The translations under genes were made by a program, and so were the position numbers. From Rhodohalobacter sp. 614A (GTDB taxonomy: Bacteria > Bacteroidota > Rhodothermia > Balneolales > Balneolaceae): a stretch of DNA of 64,000 nucleotides. Position 1 is the first letter of the stretch. Every line of letters begins with the position of its first letter. Location of the stretch: NCBI RefSeq assembly GCF_021462415.1, contig NZ_JAKEDS010000001.1, positions 1,770,273 through 1,834,272 of the forward strand, read 5' to 3'. The notes below the pieces were generated by a model. It was not told the origin of the DNA. It worked only from the letters and a program-made list of their open reading frames with translations, and ran no database searches. Of the stretch, positions 16,513 to 24,959 are shown in pieces.

Positions 16513-18432
16513 ATGAACATCAAGGAACTGATCCGCCAAGCGAAGTCTGCTCTGGAATCGGAGATTGAAACCGTCCGGGAAAAACCATCCACCGAAATTT
16601 TGTTTAATGGAGAGCTTGTGAATAGCGGCGTGGGTGATTACGCGGATTATAGTTTTGAATGTCATCAGCCCTCAATACGATTTGCAGAAGAGATTAAAGC
16701 TACCATTGATGAAAAGGACTGGTCGATTCATCCGGTTTCGTTTGAAGAAAAAACTGTCGTGCTGAGATTCCCCGAAAAAATCGGGACAGCCATCGAAAAG
16801 GTGGATTTGGAATGGGAGAATGATTTTGTACTGAAACGGACACTTTCTGAGCTTGACAAACTGCACGATAAAAAAGAGGACGCGTCAAAACGGCTGGAGA
16901 GACTTTTTAATCCGGCAGAGGAAATTATTCCGTCGAATGGTGAAATCATTCATGACGAGAAGAGGAATGAAGCTCAGGCAGATGCCATTGAAAAGGCGAT
17001 GAAATGCAGGTCGCTTTTTATCTGGGGCCCGCCCGGTACGGGTAAAACCGATACACTTGGATATATCATAGCCAATTATTTGGCTCAGGGTAAAAAAGTA
17101 CTGTTTGCATCCAATACCAATCGCGCGGTAGATGTGGGATTGTTGAGTGCTCTCCATGCATTGGACCAAATTGAAGCGCATATCAACCAAAATAGGATTA
17201 CACGGTTTGGTGATGCAGTGCTGGATCATGATAGGCTTGATTCCTACCAGTTTTCAGTTCAAATCGAAGAAACCCATCAGAAGAAAAAAGAAGAAGCTGG
17301 TGAATGGATTGACCTGTTGAGCCGAAGAGAGGCGGCATTAAGATCTGTTGAGAAACGACTTCAAAACGGGAAACAACCAACATCGAACCAGGAACTGGAA
17401 TTGAAGTTGATTGACCAGAAGCTGGAAGATGCCGGTGGGAGAGATCAGCTTGAGACAAAGATTGAAGAACTGACTCAAATCAGTGACCGAAAAGAGCTTT
17501 GGAAAAAGCAGTTGGTTGCTACGACTCTTGCCAAAGTTTGTACGTCCGACCTCTTTCACGATCTTGAATTTGATGCCGTGGTGGTAGACGAAGGCTCGAT
17601 GGCAAATTTACCTTATTTGATGGTGCTGGCGTCGCACGCCAAATGGCATATGGTGGTGGTGGGTGACCCCATGCAGTTGCCGCCGATTGCATTGACATCG
17701 GACCAGGAATCCCGCGATTTTCTTGAGAAGGATATTTTTACAACCGTTGCTAATGCAGGTAGCAGCGAAGATCTTTTTGCATGGCATGACAATCACCCGG
17801 AATTCACTTCATTTTTTGATACGCAGTATCGGTTGGAGTCGTCACTCGCAGATATCATCAGTACGGTTTTTTATGAAGGGCGGCTCAAAACAGGAAAACT
17901 GAAAAAAGCTTCGCTGAGTGAGCTTTCCGACCGGGCCTTTCACTTGGTGGATACCTCAAAATACAGACCGGTTTTAGAACAGAAATCGGGTGAGAGAGGA
18001 TTTAAACCGGTGAATTTGATTCATCAAAGTGTGATAGAACGGCTCGCTAAAAACATGCAAGGGCGTGGCATTTTTATGGAGCAGGTTGGGATTATCGTGC
18101 CGTTTCGAAGTGTGGTTTATGATTTGAGAAATCGACTTTATGATGCCGGAATACGAAATGTAGAAGTCGGCACGATCCACACTTTCCAGGGACGTGAAAA
18201 GGATTACATCATTTTTGATACGGTAATGAGCGGAGAAGAACAGAGAGGCCGGACAAGACATTATTCAGTGCGCCCGTTTGATGAAGAGAAAAATGGTATG
18301 AGCGTACCACGTCTTTTAAATGTTGCCTTCTCCCGAAGCCGGAAAGAGTTGGTTGTGATTGCCGATATGAATCACATCAACAAAATGTATGGGAATAAGT
18401 TTTTGGGGCGGTTGTTAGGGAGGATGGTTTAA
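16513..18432 (+). CDS. Superfamily 1 DNA/RNA helicase (Upf1-like, AAA_11/AAA_12)
   Basis: A 639-aa SF1 helicase. Walker A GPPGTGKT is at residues 172-179, followed by the Ia-like FASNTNRAVDVG. A charged coiled-coil insertion covers about 255-330. Motif II is VVVDEGSMAN, then GDPMQLPPI (motif III), DTQYRLESSLADIIS (motif IV region), VEVGTIHTFQGREKDYIIFD (motif V) and LNVAFSRSRKELVVIAD (motif VI). The N-terminal 150 residues, with FNGELVNSGVGDYADYSFE, are not assigned and may be a substrate-binding beta domain. The Upf1/IGHMBP2-like class unwinds RNA or DNA in repair or translation quality control. The gene starts 6 bp after an inverted-repeat element, whose arm may supply or separate its promoter. 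Confidence 0.88.
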   Translation: MNIKELIRQAKSALESEIETVREKPSTEILFNGELVNSGVGDYADYSFECHQPSIRFAEEIKATIDEKDWSIHPVSFEEKTVVLRFPEKIGTAIEKVDLEWENDFVLKRTLSELDKLHDKKEDASKRLERLFNPAEEIIPSNGEIIHDEKRNEAQADAIEKAMKCRSLFIWGPPGTGKTDTLGYIIANYLAQGKKVLFASNTNRAVDVGLLSALHALDQIEAHINQNRITRFGDAVLDHDRLDSYQFSVQIEETHQKKKEEAGEWIDLLSRREAALRSVEKRLQNGKQPTSNQELELKLIDQKLEDAGGRDQLETKIEELTQISDRKELWKKQLVATTLAKVCTSDLFHDLEFDAVVVDEGSMANLPYLMVLASHAKWHMVVVGDPMQLPPIALTSDQESRDFLEKDIFTTVANAGSSEDLFAWHDNHPEFTSFFDTQYRLESSLADIISTVFYEGRLKTGKLKKASLSELSDRAFHLVDTSKYRPVLEQKSGERGFKPVNLIHQSVIERLAKNMQGRGIFMEQVGIIVPFRSVVYDLRNRLYDAGIRNVEVGTIHTFQGREKDYIIFDTVMSGEEQRGRTRHYSVRPFDEEKNGMSVPRLLNVAFSRSRKELVVIADMNHINKMYGNKFLGRLLGRMV

Positions 18433-18446
18433 AACGAGATAGGATA

Positions 18447-18580
18447 TGTCATTCAGAACGAAAGCGAACGGAGAGAGCTGAAGTGAAGAATCTCATTGTA
18501 ATGGGACATAAACCTACACAACGAGATTCTTCAGTCGTCCAGAAAAAAGCACTGGCCTCGTTCTGAATGACAGCTTTTTT
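18447..18580. repeat. Nested intergenic palindrome that can act as a terminator
   Basis: An outer 14-bp perfect inverted repeat (TGTCATTCAGAACG at 18447-18460, its complement at 18559-18572) encloses an inner 11-bp pair (TGAAGAATCTC at 18484-18494, GAGATTCTTCA at 18523-18533). A T-run (18575-18581) follows. It separates the convergent helicase and hemF genes. The same GAAGAATCTC core occurs at 985-996, so it belongs to a dispersed repeat family and probably doubles as a helicase terminator. Confidence 0.75.
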
Positions 18581-19497
18581 TAAACCCATTCCTTCGGATT
18601 TTTCAAAACCTCAATCAATTCTTCCTCACGACTTCCTTCTTGAGGATTGTAATCATAATCCCATCGAACTTCCGGTGGTAAACTCATCAAAATGGATTCT
18701 ATTCGTCCACGGGTTTTTAAACCGAAAAGCGTTCCGCGGTCGTGAATAAGATTAAACTCGACATATCGGCCGCGACGAATTTCCTGCCAGTATCGTTCTT
18801 CTTCACCATACTTCTTGTCCATTCTCTTTTTTACGATTGGAATGTATGAATCGAGAAAAACTTTACCTGTGTCTTCAACAAAAGCGTGCCAATCTTGAAG
18901 ACTTCGTTTGTCATCAGCACGAAGATAATCGAAGAAGAGTCCGCCAATTCCCCTGGCTTCACCACGATGTGTATTGAAGAAATACTCGTCACACTGTTGC
19001 TTAAAATTTGGATACAGATCCTCGCCATGCTTATCACAAACACTTTTGTACGTTTGATGAAAGTACCGGGCATCTTCTTCAAACAAATAGTATGGCGTTA
19101 AATCCGCACCGCCGCCAAACCATCCATCCACCTGGTTTGTCATATCTTCATCATCATACAATTCGAAATAACGGAAATTGGCGTGTACAGTTGGAATCAT
19201 TGGGCTTTTGGGATGAATCACCAGTGAAATTCCCCCGGCCCAGAACCAACCGCCATCTACATTGAAATGCTTTTTGATGGGATCGGGAAGCTCACCATAA
19301 ACGGTAGAAATATTCACACCGCCTTTTTCAAATACGGTTCCTTTTTCGATGACACGGGTTTTACCGCCACCGCCGCCCTCGCGGTCCCAGTTATCCTCAC
19401 GGAACGTTGATTGTCCATCAATTTCCTCAAAAGAAGAACAGATCTCGTTCTGCAGGTTTTGGATGTAGGTTATGAATTGTGTTTTTATGGATGACAT
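18580..19497 (-). CDS. hemF: Oxygen-dependent coproporphyrinogen III oxidase
   Basis: It converts coproporphyrinogen III to protoporphyrinogen IX using O2 (EC 1.3.3.3) in the cytoplasm. The 305 residues match HemF. Signatures include NWDREGGGGGKTRVIEKGTVFEKGGVN at the N-terminal third (split here as NWDREGGGGGKT and EKGTVFEKGGVN), WFGGGADLTPYYLFEEDARYFH, HRGEARGIGGLFFDYL, RRGRYVEFNLIHDRGT and SLPPEVRWDY. It is last in the minus-strand hem block, 155 bp after hemE, so it may have its own promoter. The presence of HemF indicates an aerobic route; no hemN is seen. Confidence 0.97.
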   Translation of the reverse strand: MSSIKTQFITYIQNLQNEICSSFEEIDGQSTFREDNWDREGGGGGKTRVIEKGTVFEKGGVNISTVYGELPDPIKKHFNVDGGWFWAGGISLVIHPKSPMIPTVHANFRYFELYDDEDMTNQVDGWFGGGADLTPYYLFEEDARYFHQTYKSVCDKHGEDLYPNFKQQCDEYFFNTHRGEARGIGGLFFDYLRADDKRSLQDWHAFVEDTGKVFLDSYIPIVKKRMDKKYGEEERYWQEIRRGRYVEFNLIHDRGTLFGLKTRGRIESILMSLPPEVRWDYDYNPQEGSREEELIEVLKNPKEWV

Positions 19498-19652
19498 GTA
19501 ATTGGTTTGATTCTAGCGAAGGGTGTGTTTGCTGTGCGTGAGATTCGATACAAATTTGATGCTTACTCAACGTTCAACACACCCCAGAGATTCATCGCTG
19601 AACACTCTTGAATTCGTCCCTTCTAAAGAGGGGAGGTTTTTCGTTTGCCTTT

Positions 19653-20702
19653 TCACGGTTCACTTTTGTAATTCTTCACCGTTTCAACAAAAGCCCTTGC
19701 GTGATCAACCGGCACATTCGGTAGTATTCCATGACCCAAATTGGTGATGTATCGTTGAGTTCCAAACCGGTCAATCATGCGCTTGGTTTTCAACTCAATG
19801 TCTTTGATGGGTCCCAGCAAATGCGTTGGATCAAAATTCCCTTGCAGGGTTACGTTGTTTCTTGTTTTTTCGCGTGCAAATTCAGGAGAGATGGTCCAGT
19901 CGAGGCCCAGTGCAGAAGCGCCGCTTTTGAAAGCAAGCCGTTCCAGCGCATACCAAGCTCCTTTGGCAAACACAATGACAGGCACTTCCTTAATGGCATT
20001 TGAAATTTCCATGAGGTAGGGAAGAGACCACTCGTTAAAATCGTCAGGGCTCAAGATCCCCGCCCAGGAATCAAAGACCTGTATAGCTTGTGCGCCAGCG
20101 GTTATTTGTGCTTTTAAATAGTCAATGGTGGCTTTTGTGAGTTCTTTCATCACATGGCGGGAAGCATCCGGTTGTTGAGTCAGGAAAGCTTTTGCTTTGT
20201 CAAAATTCCGTGAGCCTTCACCCTGAACCATATAACAAAATAGCGTCCACGGAGCGCCGCCAAAACCGATTAAAGGAACTCGTCCATTGAGTTCTTTTCG
20301 GGTAAGTGTGATGGCATCCATCACATGCTGCAACTTCTTTGGAACGTCTTCGGCAAGAATAGAAAAAGCGTCATCTACGGTTTTGATGGGATTTCCCATT
20401 ACCGGCCCTTTACCGGGGACCAGATCAACATCAATTCCCAGTGCTTGTGGGATCGTCAAAATATCCGAAAAGATGATCGCTGCATCCGGTTCCAGCTCAT
20501 CAATGGGTTGAATGGTGATTTCACAAGCGAGTTCGGGAGTCTCAACACGCTCAAAAAAGGAGTATTTCTCCCGCAGTTTCATATACTGAGGTAGATAACG
20601 CCCTGCCTGGCGCATCATCCAAACGGGAGGACGTTCAACATCTTTACCCTTTAAAGCCCGAAGAAACAGATCATTTTTAAGTGGGGGAAATGTCTGGCTC
20701 AT
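19653..20702 (-). CDS. hemE: Uroporphyrinogen decarboxylase
   Basis: It removes four acetate carboxyls from uroporphyrinogen III to give coproporphyrinogen III (EC 4.1.1.37). The 349-aa protein has the diagnostic RPPVWMMRQAGRYLPQY near the N-terminus, AIIFSDILTIPQALGI, FGGAPWTLFCYMVQG, and YITNLGHGILPNVPVDHA near the end. It begins 11 bp after hemD and is clearly in the same operon. Nothing is missing. Confidence 0.98.
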   Translation of the reverse strand: MSQTFPPLKNDLFLRALKGKDVERPPVWMMRQAGRYLPQYMKLREKYSFFERVETPELACEITIQPIDELEPDAAIIFSDILTIPQALGIDVDLVPGKGPVMGNPIKTVDDAFSILAEDVPKKLQHVMDAITLTRKELNGRVPLIGFGGAPWTLFCYMVQGEGSRNFDKAKAFLTQQPDASRHVMKELTKATIDYLKAQITAGAQAIQVFDSWAGILSPDDFNEWSLPYLMEISNAIKEVPVIVFAKGAWYALERLAFKSGASALGLDWTISPEFAREKTRNNVTLQGNFDPTHLLGPIKDIELKTKRMIDRFGTQRYITNLGHGILPNVPVDHARAFVETVKNYKSEP

Positions 20703-20713
20703 TCAATAAATCC

Positions 20714-21484
20714 TCAAGAGAGAACTTCAGTCTTCTCTTTATTCAGCACGTCTGCAACATGTTGCAGGAGATCCTTCGTGTTTGGTTCCGGCGATACATG
20801 AACATGCTTGCCTGTTTCGATGCTAAGCTCTTCGGCTGTTGTTTCCCCAATGGCAAAAAGTTCAGGAAGGTTCTTGTTCCAAAAGCCACCACTGTCGCGA
20901 AAGGCCTGCACGGCGCTTGGGCTGTAAAAAAGAATTCCATCAGTTTTATGATTCGGAAGCCGCATGTTTTTCAAAATGGTATTGTAAACCACCATGTCTC
21001 TTACATGAACGTCAGAATCGCTTAAAAACTGGCGGAATTCATCACGCCGTTTGTCTCCGCAGAAGTGGAGAACGGTCGGTTTTTCTGAATCCTTCATTTT
21101 AGAGAAATCTTCAGCAATTTTTTCGGCCAAGCCTACTCCATTTTGTTGCTCGGGCACAATGGCTTTAAATCCAAGCTTTTCGATTGTTTCTGCTGTTTTT
21201 TTGCCAACGGCATAAAAGGTGGCGTCTTTGGGGATTTTACCACCCGTACTTTGGAAAAATTCTATTGCTTTTACTGCATTCTGGCTGGTTAAAGCGATAA
21301 CCGGTTTCTTTGTTGATTTAAATGTCATTTCAATTGCGAACCAATCTTCCCGGAATTCAATCTCAATAGCGGGTTCAATGACAACATTAAGGCCGAGTTT
21401 TTCAGCATATTCAATTTGTTCGTCTGTCAGTTCGCGGGTTGCAAAAATATCAAGTGGTTGATTCATGTGTATTTTATTATTCAA
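20714..21484 (-). CDS. hemD: Uroporphyrinogen-III synthase
   Basis: It closes and inverts ring D of hydroxymethylbilane to form uroporphyrinogen III (EC 4.2.1.75). HemD sequences are poorly conserved. Support comes from the 256-aa length, the two-lobed alpha/beta pattern, ALTSQNAVKAIEFFQ and FYAVGKKTAETIEKLGF in the first lobe, GILFYSPSAVQAF and LFAIGETTAEELSIETG in the second, and the position between hemC and hemE. It starts 28 bp after hemC. Confidence 0.93.
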   Translation of the reverse strand: MNNKIHMNQPLDIFATRELTDEQIEYAEKLGLNVVIEPAIEIEFREDWFAIEMTFKSTKKPVIALTSQNAVKAIEFFQSTGGKIPKDATFYAVGKKTAETIEKLGFKAIVPEQQNGVGLAEKIAEDFSKMKDSEKPTVLHFCGDKRRDEFRQFLSDSDVHVRDMVVYNTILKNMRLPNHKTDGILFYSPSAVQAFRDSGGFWNKNLPELFAIGETTAEELSIETGKHVHVSPEPNTKDLLQHVADVLNKEKTEVLS

Positions 21485-21512
21485 TAATAGTATTCAAAAG
21501 ACTGGTACACAG

Positions 21513-22427
21513 CTACTCCTTCATTTCTTGTACCAGTTTGTCTGCGCCCTGTTCCAATAGTTCTCGGGCGGCTTTTCGTCCCAGGCCCTCAGCCTGGTCT
21601 GAAGGAATTTTAAGTTCAATATCGTACTGTAAAGTTCCATCTGTCTTCAATGCAACAGCATGGAGGATAAGATCATTTCCATCAATCCAGGCAAATGCTC
21701 CGACAGGTGCACTGCATCCGGCTTCCATTTCGTTGAGCAATTCCCGTTCAATACTGGTACAAAGAGCTGTTTCGGTATGATTGAGTTCTGAGACCACGGA
21801 ATACGCTTCAGCATCGTCTTCTCTGATCATGACGGCCATAGCGCCTTGTGCAGGTGCAGGAACCATCCAGTCCAGGTATTCGGATATATGATGGTCTAAA
21901 TTGATTCGCTTTAAACCGGCTGCGGCAAAAATAGCACCCTGCCACTCGTTTTCTTCAACTTTCCGAAGGCGGGTATTCACATTTCCGCGGATATTTGTGA
22001 TGGTATGATTCGGATAGCGATGAAGCCATTGCGCTTTCCGTCGGTTACTGCTTGTGGCAATCACGGCTTCGATGGAATCATCATCCAAAAAATCTGTTCC
22101 TTTTGGAGATACAAGTGAATCCCGCGGATCTTCCCGTTCTAATACAGCCGCAATTTTTAACGGGAGCGGATTTTCTGTGGGTAAATCTTTGTAGGAATGA
22201 ACGGCCAAATCAATTTTATTGGCGAGAAGAGCATCATCTAAAGCTTTGGTGAAGACTCCTTTTCCGCCCATTTCCGGTAGAGGAGTAGTCAGATCCAGAT
22301 CTCCTTCGCTCTTCACAAAAATAATTTCTGTAGAATGTCCGGCTTCTTGTAATTTGTTGGAAACGGTTTGTGCCTGCCAGGTGGCGAGTTGACTGTCCCG
22401 TGTTCCAATTCGGATGGGATTATTCAT
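21513..22427 (-). CDS. hemC: Porphobilinogen deaminase (hydroxymethylbilane synthase)
   Basis: It polymerises four porphobilinogens into hydroxymethylbilane (EC 2.5.1.61). The 304 residues include IRIGTRDSQLATWQAQ, GKGVFTKALDDALL, AVHSYKDLPTE, NIRGNVNTRLRK and APAQGAMAV. Cys238 in NEMEAGCSAPVGAF is the expected dipyrromethane-cofactor attachment residue. The start overlaps the hemA end by 8 bp, indicating tight coupling. Confidence 0.98.
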   Translation of the reverse strand: MNNPIRIGTRDSQLATWQAQTVSNKLQEAGHSTEIIFVKSEGDLDLTTPLPEMGGKGVFTKALDDALLANKIDLAVHSYKDLPTENPLPLKIAAVLEREDPRDSLVSPKGTDFLDDDSIEAVIATSSNRRKAQWLHRYPNHTITNIRGNVNTRLRKVEENEWQGAIFAAAGLKRINLDHHISEYLDWMVPAPAQGAMAVMIREDDAEAYSVVSELNHTETALCTSIERELLNEMEAGCSAPVGAFAWIDGNDLILHAVALKTDGTLQYDIELKIPSDQAEGLGRKAARELLEQGADKLVQEMKE

Positions 22428-23679
22428 GACCGTTTTTCGACTCGAGTTTGAACATTTGTTTTACCATATCGGCAACATCATCTGATTGATAATGGTTTCT
22501 TAAATGTTCAATGCTATATGCAGCCAATTTGTTCACGATTCGGCGAGTCAAATTGTCAATTTTATCAAAATCGTCGGTTTCAATTTTATTTCGGAAGAAC
22601 TCCAGTTCATCTTCGCGAATATTTTCGAATTTTTGGGTAAGCGCCTTAATCGTGGGTACAACCCGTTGCTCATCGAGCCAGAGTTTATAATTTGCAAACT
22701 CGTCTTCAATAATCTTCTTCACCAGTGGAATTTCTTCCTGCCTTTTTTTGTATGCTTCGTCCGTTACATCACTGAGCATATCCATATTGGCCACATCTAC
22801 AAATTCAAGCGAGGAAACTTCCGGATCAATATTTCGGGGTACGGACAAATCCAGCATAATTTTGAATCTCGGCTGGCCGATGGAAGGTTTCATATGCTCC
22901 AGCTTAATAATTGGTGTCTCTGCGCCTGTAGCCACAATCACAAGATCGGCCTCTGCAATTTGTTCGGGAAGATCGTCAATGTCGGCTACTTCAAGGTTAA
23001 ATTTCTCAGCTACAAATTCGGCGCGGTCACGCGTACGGTTGATCAACGTGAGTTTGCCCGCACCAAGGTTAACCAGGTTCTTACAGGTAACTTTACCAAT
23101 TTTTCCCGTGCCTACGAGAAGAATATTTTTGTCTGTAAGATTATCAAACGTTCGGGTGGCAAACTTAACGGCGGCATAAGCAACGGTTGCGGCTCCGTGC
23201 CCCAGGGAAGTTTCGTTTCGGGAGCGTTTGTGAGCGCGGAATACGTGCTGAATGAGCCTGTGCAATTCTCCTGAAATCATTTCCTGGGTGGCGGAATATT
23301 CATAGCCTTCCTTCACTTGTTTTACGATCTGCAGATCGCCCAGGATTTGAGAATCGAGCCCGGTGGCTACTTTAAAAAGGTGCCGGATGGCCCGCTCGCC
23401 TTCCAATTCAAATCCGTACCTGTGAAATTCATTGAGAGTGCCGTGGCTGTAGGTTGTTAATAAACGAATGACCTCATTGGCCGTAGCGTTTTGGGCAAAA
23501 ACTTCAGTGCGGTTACATGTCGAGACGATAAACATGCTTTCAATACCTTCGCGTCTCGAGCCCTGAAGCATCAACTCTTTTCGTTCTGTGTCAAGGCTGA
23601 ATTTCTCTCGTATTTCTACAGGAGCATCCCAGTGATTGATCCCAATAGCTATAAAATCCTGAACGGTTGGATGAACCAT
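22420..23679 (-). CDS. hemA: Glutamyl-tRNA reductase
   Basis: First committed step of C5-pathway tetrapyrrole synthesis: NADPH-dependent reduction of glutamyl-tRNA(Glu) to glutamate-1-semialdehyde (EC 1.2.1.70). The 419 aa include the catalytic Cys55 in VSTCNRTEVF, HLFKVATGLDSQILGDLQIVKQVK, SLGHGAATVAYAAVKFA, the NADPH-binding ILLVGTGKIGK, and the C-terminal dimerisation helix. It begins 3 bp after hemH ends. The C5 route replaces ALA synthase. hemL and hemB are not in this window. Confidence 0.98.
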   Translation of the reverse strand: MVHPTVQDFIAIGINHWDAPVEIREKFSLDTERKELMLQGSRREGIESMFIVSTCNRTEVFAQNATANEVIRLLTTYSHGTLNEFHRYGFELEGERAIRHLFKVATGLDSQILGDLQIVKQVKEGYEYSATQEMISGELHRLIQHVFRAHKRSRNETSLGHGAATVAYAAVKFATRTFDNLTDKNILLVGTGKIGKVTCKNLVNLGAGKLTLINRTRDRAEFVAEKFNLEVADIDDLPEQIAEADLVIVATGAETPIIKLEHMKPSIGQPRFKIMLDLSVPRNIDPEVSSLEFVDVANMDMLSDVTDEAYKKRQEEIPLVKKIIEDEFANYKLWLDEQRVVPTIKALTQKFENIREDELEFFRNKIETDDFDKIDNLTRRIVNKLAAYSIEHLRNHYQSDDVADMVKQMFKLESKNGHE

Positions 23680-23682
23680 TTG

Positions 23683-24798
23683 CTAAACGTTAACAACTTT
23701 TTGTGATTCCTTACTGTCTGAAAAAACGTCTGTTTTGATCTCGTGTTTTAAGCAATTTACGGTTTCTTCAGCTAATGCTTTAATAAAATCGGGATGATCG
23801 TTGAGGCCATCCATCACTTTCATATTTTCAAATATAAATCCCTCTCCTTCCAGATTTTCGACGAGCTCCACACCCAGTTCATATAACGTTTCAATGTGAT
23901 CGGTTACAAAGGCAATCGGAATCATCAAAAAGTTTTTGATTCCATATTCCAAATGTCGTCGCACGAGATTTTCAGTATTTGGTTGAGTCCATTTTTGGGG
24001 GCCGACTTTCGATTGAAAACTGAGCCAGTAAGAATTTTTATCATCCCGCCGATCCATAACAGCTTCCACCGTTTCCTTGATTTCAACGGTGTACGGATCT
24101 CCGCTGCGAACTTCAAGAAGCGGGGTTCCGTGAGCGCTGAAAATGAAGTGCGTTTTTTGACGGGTCTCTTCATCCATCTCGGAAAGAGCCTGATCAATCC
24201 GGTCATTGATCGCTTTTAAATAGTTCTCATTCCGGTGGTAATTCTTTACATGAAATTCCTGCCATGGTTTTTTCCCGTTCGGGAACTTTTCTTTAGCCAC
24301 GGTTTCCCAGTCGCGGAAACTGCTTCCGGTGGTTGTCCAGGAAAATTGGGGATAGAGAGGCATAAGAACAGCGTGTGTAATTCCATCTTCAACCATTTCA
24401 TCCATGATTGTATCGGCAAAAGGCAGCCAATATCTCATACAGGTGTACACTTTTACATCAACATCCGGCACATTTTTTTTGAAATATTTTCTGAGAGAAC
24501 GCCGCTGTCTTTCCGTCAATCCGTTGATTGGAGAACAACACTCTGATACAACTTTGTTTTGTTTGTTGAAGCAATATTTGCTGCCTGTACAACCTTTCGG
24601 GCAGCCGTTAATTTCTTTGTAATCTTCGGCCACGTTCGGGGCACGGAATTTTGAGATCAGGTTGGCAAAAATATTTTGTGCAGTGCCACCACCCAGCTTG
24701 ATGATATCTTCATCGCTGAACAGATTTTTCAGGAAGATTCTCACATTATCTTCATTTGTGGGACCTCCCAGATTCATCAAGACAACACCAATTTTCAT
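23683..24798 (-). CDS. hemH: Ferrochelatase with a Cys-rich insertion
   Basis: It inserts Fe2+ into a porphyrin to complete heme synthesis (EC 4.98.1.1). The 371 residues begin with GVVLMNLGGPTNEDNVRIFL. FSAHGTPLLEVRSGDPY contains the catalytic His, and the second half has WLSFQSKVGPQKWTQPNT and MIPIAFVTDHIETLYELGVE. Residues 65-88 form an insertion rich in cysteine (Cys66, 70, 76, 87, 88) between EDYKEI and SPINGLTERQ, a place where shorter ferrochelatases go straight through. Fe-S or metal binding there is plausible but not shown. It is the first gene of the tight hem run, 161 bp after the histidine kinase gene. Confidence 0.96.
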   Translation of the reverse strand: MKIGVVLMNLGGPTNEDNVRIFLKNLFSDEDIIKLGGGTAQNIFANLISKFRAPNVAEDYKEINGCPKGCTGSKYCFNKQNKVVSECCSPINGLTERQRRSLRKYFKKNVPDVDVKVYTCMRYWLPFADTIMDEMVEDGITHAVLMPLYPQFSWTTTGSSFRDWETVAKEKFPNGKKPWQEFHVKNYHRNENYLKAINDRIDQALSEMDEETRQKTHFIFSAHGTPLLEVRSGDPYTVEIKETVEAVMDRRDDKNSYWLSFQSKVGPQKWTQPNTENLVRRHLEYGIKNFLMIPIAFVTDHIETLYELGVELVENLEGEGFIFENMKVMDGLNDHPDFIKALAEETVNCLKHEIKTDVFSDSKESQKVVNV

Positions 24799-24959
24799 AC
24801 AATTCTCAGATTTAAGACAGACGGTTCCTTTACAGTCGTGTAAACAACCAATTTATTATGAAGGAATCGTGAAGAGTGGCTTACTTAGATTTGGTCTACT
24901 CAAGTTGAGATCGAGATCCGAAAATGCTTTCATTGAGATGAAATGGCCGATTTTTAAAA

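Noticed and set aside
22504-23274. Antisense ORF (256 codons) opposite hemA
   Set aside because: The shadow of the glutamyl-tRNA reductase gene; hemA motifs are complete on the other strand.
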